A stretch of DNA of 41,819 bases, from NCBI RefSeq assembly GCF_014697195.1, contig NZ_JACJRJ010000051.1:1-41819 (forward strand), given 5' to 3'. Both the position numbers and the translations under genes were made by a program. Positions 25,511-33,570 of the stretch are shown here, piece by piece. The notes under the pieces are model-generated. The model saw nothing but the letters and a program-made list of their open reading frames with translations, did not search any database and was not told the origin of the DNA. The number at the start of each line of letters is the position of its first letter. Position 1 is the stretch's first letter. Source of the stretch: Cylindrospermum sp. FACHB-282 (lineage in GTDB: Bacteria > Cyanobacteriota > Cyanobacteriia > Cyanobacteriales > Nostocaceae).

Positions 25511-27040
25511 GTGAATACAAGCCCATTTTCATCTCCAAGAAGCAGTACGGAATTGCTTGCCAACCGTTATCAACTTAAGCAGTTAATTGGCAGGGGTGGC
25601 ATGGGTGAAGTTTTTTTAGCAAATGATGTTTTGTTAGGAGGAATACCAGTCGCCATCAAGTTTTTGTCTCAGACTATGTCAGATGCCAAGTTGCAAGAGA
25701 ACTTTGCTCGTGAAGCTCAGATGAGTGCCGCTTTGAGTCAAAAGAGCCTACATATCGTGCGGGCTTACGATTACGGCTTGAGTGAAAATGGCAAACCGTT
25801 CTATGTGATGGAATATCTATGTGGCAAGAGTTTAAAGGATTTAATTCCTCTGTCTTTGCCCATGTTTATGACTCTCTCTCGCCAGATTTGTTTAGGCTTG
25901 CAGTGTGCTCATCAAGGGATGAATATTGATGGCAACATTTATCCGCTAGTTCATAGAGATATTAAACCTGCCAATATCTTAGTTATCCCTGATCCGATAT
26001 TGGGGCAGTTAGTCAAAATTTTAGACTTTGGGATTGCGAAATTCTTAAATTACAAAGCGGTAGTCAGCACGAACAAAGGATTTAATGGTACTTTGCCCTA
26101 CTGTTCGCCAGAACAACTTGAAGGGGGAGAATTAGACAGTCGCTCTGATATTTATAGTTTAGGTGTGATGATGTTTGAGATGCTCACAGGCGAAAAACCC
26201 TGGCAACCAGAGACGGACTACTTTGGCGCTTGGTATAAAGCACATCACTTTGAACCGCCACGAGCGATCGCCGATGTCAATCCCAATCTTAAACTACCTC
26301 AACAGCTAAATGATTTAATCATGGCTTGTCTGGCTAAACAAGCCAGCAATCGTCCGCAAAATATCGCCAAAATTCTCCAAATTTTGGAAAGTGTTTCCAA
26401 TTCTATCAGTCTGACTTTACCCACCAGTTCAGCAGCCAAATCCACCTCTAGCAGTTCTTTATCTTCTGGTTTACTAACGAAAATCGAAGAAACCTGTAGG
26501 CAACTTACATGGCCCCAAGATAAACCCATTCAGGAAATTGTGTTTCCCCAGCTTCTAGACACCAACCCAGGATCTATACCTGCACTATGGTTGATGTTGC
26601 CTGAGCAAGAAATCAAGAACCGGGCCCTTTCTATCCGTCATAACCAGTTTATCTTTGTCACATCCCCCCATCCCATGCTGTTATGGGTAACAGTACTCTA
26701 CAGTCGGGAACTAGGCCCTAAATGGCTACCCTGTTACCTAGATATGCAAAATTCCCAGAATCAGAGACTTGTGTGGACATTGGTGGAAAATGAACGCTAC
26801 CCCTTGATTTTCTTTACTATGGAAGCACCCCACTCCTGCGCCAACGTTCTCAGTAGTCGCATCGCTTCAGCACAGCAGCAAATATTAAAAACTTGGGTAA
26901 AACAGAGTCAGAAACTACCACCCTCTTCTGCGCCCCAGTTGAGCAAAAATCTGTTAAAGCAACAATATAAACAGATGCAATTCCAGATATTGCAGAATCT
27001 GGAATCTAAGGCGCAAACTATAGCGACAAAACCAATTTAA
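25511..27040 (+). CDS. Ser/Thr protein kinase with the same C-terminal domain (second of a pair)
   Basis: 509 residues with a GTG start. The kinase domain is at about 18-300: GRGGMG (27-32), Lys50, HRDIKPAN with Asp150, DFG (172-174) and CSPEQ. It is a full-length paralogue of the preceding gene; the two share phrases such as QICLGLQCAHQG, VHRDIKP and RSDIYSLGV. A Ser/Thr-rich linker (about 296-320) precedes the shared C-terminal domain (LTWPQDKPIQEIVFPQLL, LWLMLP, LWVTVLY, YLDMQN). The order of conserved tryptophans and PxxLWVTVLY is kept, so this domain is under selection. The pair probably arose by tandem duplication. The linker may be an autophosphorylation target. Soluble; function unknown. 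Confidence 0.93.
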   Translation: MNTSPFSSPRSSTELLANRYQLKQLIGRGGMGEVFLANDVLLGGIPVAIKFLSQTMSDAKLQENFAREAQMSAALSQKSLHIVRAYDYGLSENGKPFYVMEYLCGKSLKDLIPLSLPMFMTLSRQICLGLQCAHQGMNIDGNIYPLVHRDIKPANILVIPDPILGQLVKILDFGIAKFLNYKAVVSTNKGFNGTLPYCSPEQLEGGELDSRSDIYSLGVMMFEMLTGEKPWQPETDYFGAWYKAHHFEPPRAIADVNPNLKLPQQLNDLIMACLAKQASNRPQNIAKILQILESVSNSISLTLPTSSAAKSTSSSSLSSGLLTKIEETCRQLTWPQDKPIQEIVFPQLLDTNPGSIPALWLMLPEQEIKNRALSIRHNQFIFVTSPHPMLLWVTVLYSRELGPKWLPCYLDMQNSQNQRLVWTLVENERYPLIFFTMEAPHSCANVLSSRIASAQQQILKTWVKQSQKLPPSSAPQLSKNLLKQQYKQMQFQILQNLESKAQTIATKPI

Positions 27041-27108
27041 GATGCTATGATGGCGTAGAGGCAGCAAGAGACATGGAAAAAATCTTTAAATCTCAGCCTC
27101 CGAACTAC

Positions 27109-27137
27109 TTGACAAGTAGAAAAAAAGCAGCGATAAT
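27109..27137 (+). promoter_or_regulatory. Consensus sigma-70-type promoter of tRNA-Asp
   Basis: TTGACA at 27109-27114 and GATAAT at 27132-27137, with a 17-base spacer. This puts the transcription start near 27144, about a dozen bases before the tRNA. It is the best promoter seen in the window. Confidence 0.8.
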
Positions 27138-27155
27138 GGCAAAGTTGCCAACTGA

Positions 27156-27229
27156 GGGACTGTAGTTCAATTGGTTAGAGCACCGCCCTGTCACGGCGGA
27201 AGTTGCGGGTTCGAGCCCCGTCAGTCCCG
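27156..27229 (+). tRNA. trnD: tRNA-Asp (GUC)
   Basis: Full cloverleaf: acceptor gggactg (27156-27162) pairs with cagtccc (27222-27228), discriminator G. The D-arm contains agttcaattggttagagc. The anticodon stem ccgcc/ggcgg encloses a loop with GTC. The T-arm gcgggttcgagccccgt is regular. No CCA is encoded. It lies between the kinases and gltX. Confidence 0.97.
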
Positions 27230-27234
27230 TTCTA

Positions 27235-27282
27235 AGTTATGAGTCCTGAATCCTGAGTGTTATTATCTTAGATTCAGGATTC
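27235..27282. repeat. Heptamer units and inverted repeat after tRNA-Asp
   Basis: Three heptamers (agttatg, agtcctg, aatcctg) of the type seen at 13521 are followed by a 9-base inverted repeat: gaatcctga (27248-27256) and tcaggattc (27274-27282). The hairpin may end the tRNA transcript, but there is no T-run. Confidence 0.6.
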
Positions 27283-27317
27283 TTGGCGTAAATATTTTGT
27301 GAAAGAGAGAATTAACT

Positions 27318-28763
27318 GTGACTGTTAGAGTCCGTATTGCTCCGAGTCCAACGGGGAATTTACATATTGGTACAGCGAGAACGGCTGTATTTAACTGGTT
27401 GTTTGCCCGTCACCACGGCGGGAAGTTCATTTTGCGAATTGAGGATACAGATTTAGAGCGATCGCGTCCTGAATATACCGATAATATTGTGGAAGGACTG
27501 CGCTGGCTGGGTTTGAACTGGGATGAAGGGCCATTTTTTCAATCCCAACGCCTGGAGCTTTATAAAGTAGCAGTACAACAACTACTAGACCGGGGATTTG
27601 CCTACCGTTGCTATACCACCTCTGAAGAACTAGAGGCCATGCGGGAAGCTCAAAAAGCTAAGGGCGAAGCTCCCCGCTATGACAACCGCCACCGCCATCT
27701 TACCCCAGAACAACAGGCGGCTTTTGAAGCCGAAGGTCGCTCTTCTGTGATTCGCTTTAAAATTGAAGATGAGCGGGAAATTGTCTGGAATGACCTAGTA
27801 CGGGGCAAAATGTCTTGGAAAGGTAGCGATTTGGGTGGTGATATGGTGATCGCCCGCGCCTCTGGAGACGGTATTGGGCAACCACTGTACAACTTTGTGG
27901 TTGTGGTAGATGACATTGATATGCAAATCAGCCATGTCATCCGCGGAGAAGACCATATAGCCAACACGGGTAAGCAAATTTTGCTGTATGAAGCAATGGG
28001 AGCCAAAATCCCAGAGTTTGCTCATACACCGCTGATTTTGAACATGGAAGGGCGCAAGCTTTCTAAACGGGATGGCGTCACTTCCATTTCTGACTTTCAG
28101 AAAATGGGCTTCACCGCCGAAGGCTTGGTAAATTATATGACTTTGCTGGGTTGGTCGCCCCCAGACTCAACTCAGGAAATATTCACCTTAGAAGCAGCAG
28201 CTAAGGAATTTAGCTTTGAGCGTGTTAATAAAGCGGGGGCTAAGTTTGACTGGGCAAAACTGGATTGGTTAAACAGCCAATATCTCCACAGTATGCCGGT
28301 AGATAAACTCACAGATTTACTCATACCTTACTGGGAAGCGGCTGGGTATAATTTTGCTGGTGGAAGAGAGCGTCCTTGGTTAGAGCAGCTAGTCACATTA
28401 CTGAGCGCCAGTCTGACTCGGTTGGTGGATGCTGTGGCTATGAGCAAACTGTTTTTTAGCGATGAGGTGGAATTTAGCGAAGAAGGAAATACACAACTTC
28501 AGCAAGCTGGTTCGGCTGCGGTGCTTGAGGGTGTTCTCACAGCTTTGGCAGATCAACCCCAATTGTCAGCAGACACCGCCCAAAACATTATTAAGCAGGT
28601 GGTGAAAGAGCAAAATGTGAAAAAAGGCTTGGTAATGCGATCGCTCCGAGCAGCTTTAACTGGAGACGTCCATGGCCCCGACCTGATCCAATCCTGGCTC
28701 TTATTAAATCAGATTGGTTTAGATAAACAGCGATTGAGTCAAGCAGCCGCAGCAGCCAATTAG
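27318..28763 (+). CDS. gltX: Glutamyl-tRNA synthetase
   Basis: 481 residues, class I synthetase. HIGT at 16-19 within [16 protein letters not shown] at 247-251, then the helical anticodon-binding half. Cyanobacteria generally use a non-discriminating enzyme that charges both tRNA-Glu and tRNA-Gln, the latter corrected by GatCAB; Glu-tRNA also feeds tetrapyrrole synthesis. GTG start at 27318, placing the nucleotide-binding strand at the normal distance from the N-terminus. It ends in an Ala-rich tail. Unlike the ValRS at 691, no CAAD membrane domain is attached. tRNA-Asp lies just upstream with its own promoter. Identification is certain; dual specificity is inferred from the phylum. Confidence 0.97.
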   Translation: MTVRVRIAPSPTGNLHIGTARTAVFNWLFARHHGGKFILRIEDTDLERSRPEYTDNIVEGLRWLGLNWDEGPFFQSQRLELYKVAVQQLLDRGFAYRCYTTSEELEAMREAQKAKGEAPRYDNRHRHLTPEQQAAFEAEGRSSVIRFKIEDEREIVWNDLVRGKMSWKGSDLGGDMVIARASGDGIGQPLYNFVVVVDDIDMQISHVIRGEDHIANTGKQILLYEAMGAKIPEFAHTPLILNMEGRKLSKRDGVTSISDFQKMGFTAEGLVNYMTLLGWSPPDSTQEIFTLEAAAKEFSFERVNKAGAKFDWAKLDWLNSQYLHSMPVDKLTDLLIPYWEAAGYNFAGGRERPWLEQLVTLLSASLTRLVDAVAMSKLFFSDEVEFSEEGNTQLQQAGSAAVLEGVLTALADQPQLSADTAQNIIKQVVKEQNVKKGLVMRSLRAALTGDVHGPDLIQSWLLLNQIGLDKQRLSQAAAAAN

Positions 28764-28841
28764 CGCTGAATTGCCAGTTTAGCTATTTCGCCGTAAGCCT
28801 CCCACTGAAACGGTACGACCTTCTGTGGTGAGATATAAGGC

Positions 28842-28916
28842 GGTTAAAAATAACGCGACCTCCGACCAATTCAATCCGCAGGATTGACAGGAAGGGGGTC
28901 AGCGTTATTTTTAACC
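28842..28916. repeat. 75-base nested palindrome, likely left end of the tnpB element
   Basis: Outer arms ggttaaaaataacgc (28842-28856) and gcgttatttttaacc (28902-28916) pair perfectly over 15 bases. Inside, gacctcc (857-863 of this block) pairs with gggggtc (894-900), with one G-T pair. The core tcaatcc-gca-ggattga (28871-28887) closes as a hairpin. One arm is inside the ribbon-helix-helix gene and the other is beyond its stop. IS200/IS605 elements have imperfect palindromes at their ends, so this may be the left end. Confidence 0.7.
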
Positions 28917-29074
28917 CTCTCTGTTTCGACTCCGCTCAACACAAGTAGATTTGGCAGTCTATCAACCCAGTCTTCTACTATCTGCGTGACTGTTTTATCT
29001 TTCATTACAGCATAAGAGCGAAGTTTGTTCAATCTACGTTCAGACATCCTGACATTTAATCTAGTAGTTTTCAT
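28871..29074 (-). CDS. Small ribbon-helix-helix (CopG/Arc-like) DNA-binding protein
   Basis: 67 residues, ATG start. The opening strand [21 protein letters not shown] and the helix after [16 protein letters not shown] fit a ribbon-helix-helix repressor or antitoxin fold. It is divergent from tnpB, with only 43 bases between the two starts, so it could repress both. I recall small RHH genes next to tnpB in many cyanobacterial elements. The C-terminal third ([18 protein letters not shown]) is encoded by one arm of the long palindrome and is probably element-end sequence. No toxin gene is adjacent. A regulatory role is inferred from fold and position. Confidence 0.72.
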   Translation of the reverse strand: MKTTRLNVRMSERRLNKLRSYAVMKDKTVTQIVEDWVDRLPNLLVLSGVETERVKNNADPLPVNPAD

Positions 29075-29117
29075 ATTTGTCTACCCGTTGTTGTCACTTT
29101 ATTGTATTATAGTCTTG

Positions 29118-30419
29118 ATGGTTGAGGATAAACAAGTGAGGACAGCGTACCAATACAAGCTACGACCAACAGCAAAACAAGCCATAGAGATAGACAGATG
29201 GCTGGCTATGCTATGCGCTCAGTACAACTATCTGTTGGCTGATAGATTTGATTGGTATGAGCGTAATCGTTCATCGATTAATGCCTGTCCTCTTGTCTGC
29301 CATATACCAGAATTGCGGGATAACCCAGACTATTATTCACAAAAGAAAACGCTACCGCATCTGAAAAAAACTCATCCTTGGTACGGTGAAATTTACTCGC
29401 AGGTTCTACAGGACATAGTTAAACGAGTGAAGGTGACATTTGACCGTTTTTTAAAAGGTGATAGCAATGGCAAACGTAGTGGTAAGCCGAGATTTAAGCC
29501 CCGTGACCGTTATCGCACATTTACATATCCACAGATGAAAGATGGGTGTTTGCCCTCCGGGTTCGGCAGTTCCCCATCGCCGGAAACCGCCAAGACGGGG
29601 ACTGCCTCACAAGGTAATTTAATAACTTTACCAATGTTCGGCATAGTTAAAGTTATCTTGCATCGCCCAATACCTGACGGATTTAAAATTAAAACCGCAT
29701 CAGTAACAAAAAAAGCTGATGGTTATTATTTGACCTTGAGTCTTGAAGATACGACAGTCCCGAATATTAAGCCTGATTTCAATGCGGATTTAATCACGGG
29801 TATCGACCTTGGCTTAAAGGAATTTTTGACAACTGCCAATGGTGATGTTGTCCCAATCCCTCAGCATTACCGTAAATCTCAAAAGCGATTGCGCGTCATT
29901 CAAAAGCGTGTTTCGCGTCGTAAAAAAGGCAGTAATCGGCGCAAAAAAGCTATCAAGCAAGTTGCCAAACAACACAAAAAAGTAGCTGATAAGCGCAAAG
30001 ACTTTCACTTTAAAACTGCCAATAATCTCCTGAAAAAATATGACGTTGTAGTTCACGAAGATTTAAACGTCAAAGGTCTTTCTAGTTCGATGCTAGCAAG
30101 ATCTGTGCATGATGCTGGATGGTCAAGCTTCCTGTCAATTCTAACAACCAAAGCCGAAAATGCTGGGTTATTGGTAATCGCAGTGAATCCATCAGGTACG
30201 TCACAATATTGTTCTAATTGTGGTGTGAAAGTTCCTAAAAAACTGCATGAACGCTGGCACGATTGCCCTAATTGTGGGTGCAGTCTTGACCGTGATCATA
30301 ATGCAGCGTTGAATATAAAAAATAGAGCGGTAGGGCATTCCGTTCTTAAAGCCAAGAGCCTCCTAAGCAATAGCCGGATTGTCTTGGAAGCCTACACTTA
30401 CTGCGAAGCAGAAGTGTAG
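29118..30419 (+). CDS. tnpB: TnpB RNA-guided nuclease of an IS200/IS605-type element, apparently intact
   Basis: 433 residues from the ATG at 29118; the frame upstream is non-coding. The N-terminal helix-turn-helix part starts [18 protein letters not shown]. RuvC motifs are present in order: [15 protein letters not shown] (Asp), [11 protein letters not shown] (Glu), a zinc finger CSNCG...CPNCG, then [11 protein letters not shown] (Asp). All three acidic catalytic residues are kept. No TnpA transposase is nearby, so mobility would need one in trans. About 20-26 extra residues after QMKDGC (Pro/Ser/Gly/Thr-rich) come from an inserted palindrome. The stop codon lies inside the right-end hairpin. 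The product is unlike the end copies, which lack the CxxC pairs. Likely function: guide-directed DNA cleavage that helps retain the element. Confidence 0.93.
   Translation: MVEDKQVRTAYQYKLRPTAKQAIEIDRWLAMLCAQYNYLLADRFDWYERNRSSINACPLVCHIPELRDNPDYYSQKKTLPHLKKTHPWYGEIYSQVLQDIVKRVKVTFDRFLKGDSNGKRSGKPRFKPRDRYRTFTYPQMKDGCLPSGFGSSPSPETAKTGTASQGNLITLPMFGIVKVILHRPIPDGFKIKTASVTKKADGYYLTLSLEDTTVPNIKPDFNADLITGIDLGLKEFLTTANGDVVPIPQHYRKSQKRLRVIQKRVSRRKKGSNRRKKAIKQVAKQHKKVADKRKDFHFKTANNLLKKYDVVVHEDLNVKGLSSSMLARSVHDAGWSSFLSILTTKAENAGLLVIAVNPSGTSQYCSNCGVKVPKKLHERWHDCPNCGCSLDRDHNAALNIKNRAVGHSVLKAKSLLSNSRIVLEAYTYCEAEV
29551..29612. repeat. Small GC-rich palindrome inserted in frame in tnpB
   Basis: Arms ggcagttcccc (29565-29575) and ggggactgcc (29597-29606) form a hairpin with one bulge inside a GC-rich block. 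The block codes for a low-complexity peptide ([16 protein letters not shown]). Flanking codons rejoin normal TnpB sequence. It resembles the small dispersed palindromes of Nostoc genomes. Confidence 0.6.
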
Positions 30420-30420
30420 G
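30391..30420 (+). ncRNA. Right-end hairpin of the tnpB element, predicted guide-RNA scaffold end
   Basis: cctacactt (30391-30399) pairs with aagtgtagg (30412-30420). Inside, ctgc and gcag pair around gaa, with one bulged A, giving 13 base pairs over 30 bases. The tnpB stop codon is part of the 3' arm. By analogy with known TnpB systems, the omega-RNA would end just beyond this and take its guide from the following DNA. The exact element boundary is not visible because there is only one copy. Confidence 0.6.
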
Positions 30421-30556
30421 AGTATGTCACGGGTATACATTCATGTGCCCCTATTTATCATCCAAATTTTCCCAGGGTAAATCTAAAATAGGTAGTTAAT
30501 TTCTCTCATGTTGGGAACTTGGCGTGTAATATTCATGTCATCATGGATACCTAGGA

Positions 30557-31066
30557 ATGAATGTAATTACAATGCCGAAAAAAGCGCTCAATAGAGGGAT
30601 AAGATTATCGTTCATGATAGTTACGCTCTTCATCACATCGATGATTAGTGCCATTGCTGATGCTCAAGAAGCACCACCAATATTTGGAGATATCACTATC
30701 AACCAGAAATTTTCCCCAGACCCCCTGACAGTTCGCGGGATGAGTGGTGGCTCAGTTCCTGGGAAAAAAGTGGCTGGCAGAGCTGAAACAGCTACCGGCC
30801 CTTGTACTGGATTTGTTGATCAAGCACCAGATCATAAACTGCAACTAACCAGTAAATTTGACTACCTAAAGCTGCAAGTAGAAAGCCCTGAAGACACTAT
30901 CATCATCATTAAGGGGCCTGGGGGTACTTGGTGCAATGACGATTTTCAGGGCAAAAATCCTGGCATTGTTGGTGAATGGCTGAAGGGAACTTACCAAATT
31001 TGGGTCGGTTCCTACAAAAAGGGCAAGTATTTCCCTTACACACTAAAAATTACAGAAGTGAAGTAG
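30557..31066 (+). CDS. Exported conserved hypothetical protein
   Basis: 169 residues with a clear signal peptide: basic start, hydrophobic core LSFMIVTLFITSMISAI, and likely cleavage after ADA. The mature domain (about 135 residues) is beta-rich and ends GTYQIWVGSYKKGKYFPYTLKIT, like small PPC-type beta-sandwich domains that often accompany secreted enzymes. Two cysteines (GPCTGF and TWCNDD) could form a disulfide. Start: ATG 30557, or ATG 30572 five codons later; the AGGA is too close to the first to decide. A terminator lies 142 bases after the stop, so it is monocistronic. Function unknown. Confidence 0.78.
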   Translation: MNVITMPKKALNRGIRLSFMIVTLFITSMISAIADAQEAPPIFGDITINQKFSPDPLTVRGMSGGSVPGKKVAGRAETATGPCTGFVDQAPDHKLQLTSKFDYLKLQVESPEDTIIIIKGPGGTWCNDDFQGKNPGIVGEWLKGTYQIWVGSYKKGKYFPYTLKITEVK

Positions 31067-31553
31067 GGGATGGGAGTGCTGAGGAGCCAGTGCTTTGATC
31101 GGCCCCATAGACTTGTTAGCGTAGTCACGGGAGCAAGAAGCAGCCCCTGGCGTTGTTAAGTAGGGGAGATGAGGAAGGTATTTCTCCGGTGACTTTCTCT
31201 GGTTCCTCTGCTCTCTTCAGCAGCCTAGTTTTTTTTTGTAATGAAATATTGTATGAGAATTAAGTTAAATTTAGTTAAGATTATTGATAGGCGTCATAAA
31301 TCTACCGTAAGAGCTTTATGGCTCTATGGCGATCCATGACCAGATATCAAATTAAACAAAATGGATTTATAAACATCCGTTACACAGCATGGTGGCTCAA
31401 AGACAAGGATTAAGCATGGAGGATAAAAAAGTCTGACCAACCGGACATCATAGCCATTTGGTCAAAATGAGGAATTTTATACTTCATACTTCATCCTGAG
31501 TATTTGGTTGCTAAAGCTGATGAATTTTACTGGCATCTAGAGGCAAATAAAAG
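31067..31553. other. Intergenic region before ftsH
   Basis: About 490 bases. The first half contains a small hairpin (cccct/agggg around 31145-31168) and the terminator at 31208-31237. The AT-rich second half should hold the ftsH promoter and a fairly long leader. No RNA gene was recognised. Confidence 0.4.
31208..31237 (+). terminator. Intrinsic terminator downstream of the exported protein gene
   Basis: ctgct (31208-31212) and agcag (31219-31223) pair around ctcttc. After five bases a run of nine T follows (31229-31237). The stem is short but the orientation fits the upstream plus-strand gene. Confidence 0.6.
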
Positions 31554-33440
31554 ATGAAATTCTCTTGGAGAGTCGTAGCACTCTGGTCTGTGCTTGCTTT
31601 GGTAATTGGCTTTTTCTTCTGGCAAGGGGCATTTGCTGGTGCGCCTGCGGACATGAGTAAGAATGCAGCCAATACCCGCATGACTTATGGTCGTTTTTTG
31701 GAATACTTGGACGCTGATCGCGTTTCCAATGTGGATCTTTACGACGGCGGTAGGACAGCAATTGTCGAAGCTGCGGATCAAGACATTGAAAATCGTGTCC
31801 AACGGTGGCGAGTAGATCTGCCTGCTAACGCTCCTGAGTTAATCAACAAACTCAAAGAAAAAAACGTGAGTTTTGATGCCCATCCGATGCGGAATGATGG
31901 GGCTATCTGGGGACTTTTGGGCAATTTGGTATTTCCAGTTTTATTGATTACTGGGCTGTTCTTTTTGTTCCGTCGTTCTAACAACCTCCCTGGTGGGCCA
32001 GGCCAAGCGATGAATTTTGGCAAATCCAAAGCTCGCTTTCAAATGGAAGCTAAAACCGGAGTTAAATTTGACGACGTAGCAGGGATTGAAGAAGCGAAGG
32101 AAGAACTGCAAGAAGTCGTTACTTTCCTCAAACAGCCAGAAAGATTTACTGCCGTTGGCGCACGTATTCCCAAAGGAGTGCTGTTAGTTGGCCCTCCAGG
32201 AACTGGTAAAACTTTACTCGCAAAAGCGATCGCTGGGGAAGCTGGTGTACCTTTCTTCAGTATTTCTGGTTCAGAATTTGTAGAAATGTTCGTCGGTGTG
32301 GGTGCTTCCCGCGTCCGCGACTTGTTTAAGAAAGCTAAAGACAACGCCCCCTGTATCATCTTTATTGATGAAATTGACGCTGTAGGTAGACAACGGGGTG
32401 CTGGTATTGGTGGCGGTAATGATGAGAGAGAACAAACTCTCAACCAACTGCTCACCGAAATGGACGGTTTTGAAGGCAACACAGGGATTATTATTATTGC
32501 TGCCACCAACCGCCCCGACGTACTAGACTCAGCATTGTTGCGTCCCGGACGCTTTGACCGCCAGGTAACTGTTGATGCGCCGGATATTAAGGGACGCTTG
32601 GAAATCTTAGGTGTCCATGCTCGAAATAAGAAATTAGATCCTAGCGTTTCTTTGGAAGCGATCGCCCGGCGTACCCCCGGATTCACTGGCGCTGATTTGG
32701 CTAACTTGCTCAACGAAGCAGCTATTCTCACAGCCAGAAGACGGAAAGAAGCTATCACCCTTGGCGAAATTGATGACGCTGTGGATCGGGTAGTTGCGGG
32801 GATGGAAGGTACTCCCTTGGTAGATAGCAAGAGCAAGCGCTTGATTGCATACCATGAAGTTGGACACGCCTTGGTAGGTACTTTGATCAAAGACCATGAC
32901 CCTGTACAAAAGGTAACTTTGATTCCTCGTGGACAGGCTCAAGGTTTGACATGGTTTACCCCCAATGAAGAACAGGGTTTAATTTCCCGTTCTCAGTTGA
33001 AGGCCCGGATTACTGGTGCTTTAGGTGGTCGCGCCGCTGAAGAGGTGATTTTTGGAGCTGCGGAAGTGACAACGGGCGCTGGTGGCGACTTGCAGCAGTT
33101 GTCAGGCATGGCACGGCAGATGGTGACTCGGTTCGGAATGTCCACTTTAGGGCCACTGTCACTGGAAAGCCAACAGGGAGAAGTGTTCTTGGTCCGTGAC
33201 TGGACAACCCGATCTGAGTATTCTGATGCGATCGCTTCCCGCATCGATGGCCAAGTTCGACAAATTGTCGAAGAGTGCTATGACTTAGCTAAGAAGCTTG
33301 TTCGTGACAATCGTACTGTCACTGATCGCTTAGTAGATTTGCTGATCGAAAAAGAAACCATTGACGGCGCAGAATTCCGGCAAATTGTGGCTGAGTACAC
33401 TGAAGTACCTGAAAAAACCCAGTTTGTACCTACTCTGTAA
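31554..33440 (+). CDS. ftsH: ATP-dependent zinc metalloprotease FtsH (thylakoid type)
   Basis: 628 residues. Two membrane helices (about 7-28 and 115-140) bracket a lumenal or periplasmic domain. The AAA+ domain has Walker A GPPGTGKT (213-220), Walker [10 protein letters not shown] and the second region of homology around [18 protein letters not shown]. The protease has HEVGH (434-438) and the third zinc ligand Asp512 in GAGGDLQQ. The N-terminal region and overall sequence are like cyanobacterial FtsH2/FtsH3, hexameric proteases that remove photodamaged D1 protein; which paralogue this is cannot be fixed without an alignment. ATG start. Followed by a strong terminator and convergent with pepP. 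Several HIP1 sites lie inside. Confidence 0.97.
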   Translation: MKFSWRVVALWSVLALVIGFFFWQGAFAGAPADMSKNAANTRMTYGRFLEYLDADRVSNVDLYDGGRTAIVEAADQDIENRVQRWRVDLPANAPELINKLKEKNVSFDAHPMRNDGAIWGLLGNLVFPVLLITGLFFLFRRSNNLPGGPGQAMNFGKSKARFQMEAKTGVKFDDVAGIEEAKEELQEVVTFLKQPERFTAVGARIPKGVLLVGPPGTGKTLLAKAIAGEAGVPFFSISGSEFVEMFVGVGASRVRDLFKKAKDNAPCIIFIDEIDAVGRQRGAGIGGGNDEREQTLNQLLTEMDGFEGNTGIIIIAATNRPDVLDSALLRPGRFDRQVTVDAPDIKGRLEILGVHARNKKLDPSVSLEAIARRTPGFTGADLANLLNEAAILTARRRKEAITLGEIDDAVDRVVAGMEGTPLVDSKSKRLIAYHEVGHALVGTLIKDHDPVQKVTLIPRGQAQGLTWFTPNEEQGLISRSQLKARITGALGGRAAEEVIFGAAEVTTGAGGDLQQLSGMARQMVTRFGMSTLGPLSLESQQGEVFLVRDWTTRSEYSDAIASRIDGQVRQIVEECYDLAKKLVRDNRTVTDRLVDLLIEKETIDGAEFRQIVAEYTEVPEKTQFVPTL

Positions 33441-33467
33441 GCTTTGAATTAATCGTGAAAATTGACT

Positions 33468-33497
33468 GGGGATGGATTTTACCATCCCCCTTTTTTT
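33468..33497 (+). terminator. Strong ftsH terminator
   Basis: ggggatgg (33468-33475) pairs fully with ccatcccc (33482-33489) around a six-base loop, followed by C and seven T. It lies 28 bases after the ftsH stop. Confidence 0.9.
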
Positions 33498-33517
33498 AGT
33501 TCCCTTTTTTAACAACA

Positions 33518-33550
33518 AGATCCCCGACTTCTCTAAGAAGTCGGGGATCT
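33518..33550. terminator. Perfect 15-bp palindrome between convergent genes
   Basis: agatccccgacttct (33518-33532) and agaagtcggggatct (33536-33550) pair perfectly around cta. It is 20 bases beyond the pepP stop. On the minus strand an A/T stretch follows (aaaaaaggga on the reverse reading of cttttttaac), so it may terminate pepP. It also matches a palindrome type dispersed in Nostoc genomes; a half-copy is at about 18892. Confidence 0.6.
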
Positions 33551-33570
33551 GAAACCCTTGAAGACCCTGG

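Noticed and set aside
32039-32890. 283-codon open frame antisense to ftsH
   Set aside because: It mirrors the AAA+ domain on the other strand; the codon pattern of ftsH explains the open frame, and the product is low-complexity Ser/Pro/Ala.
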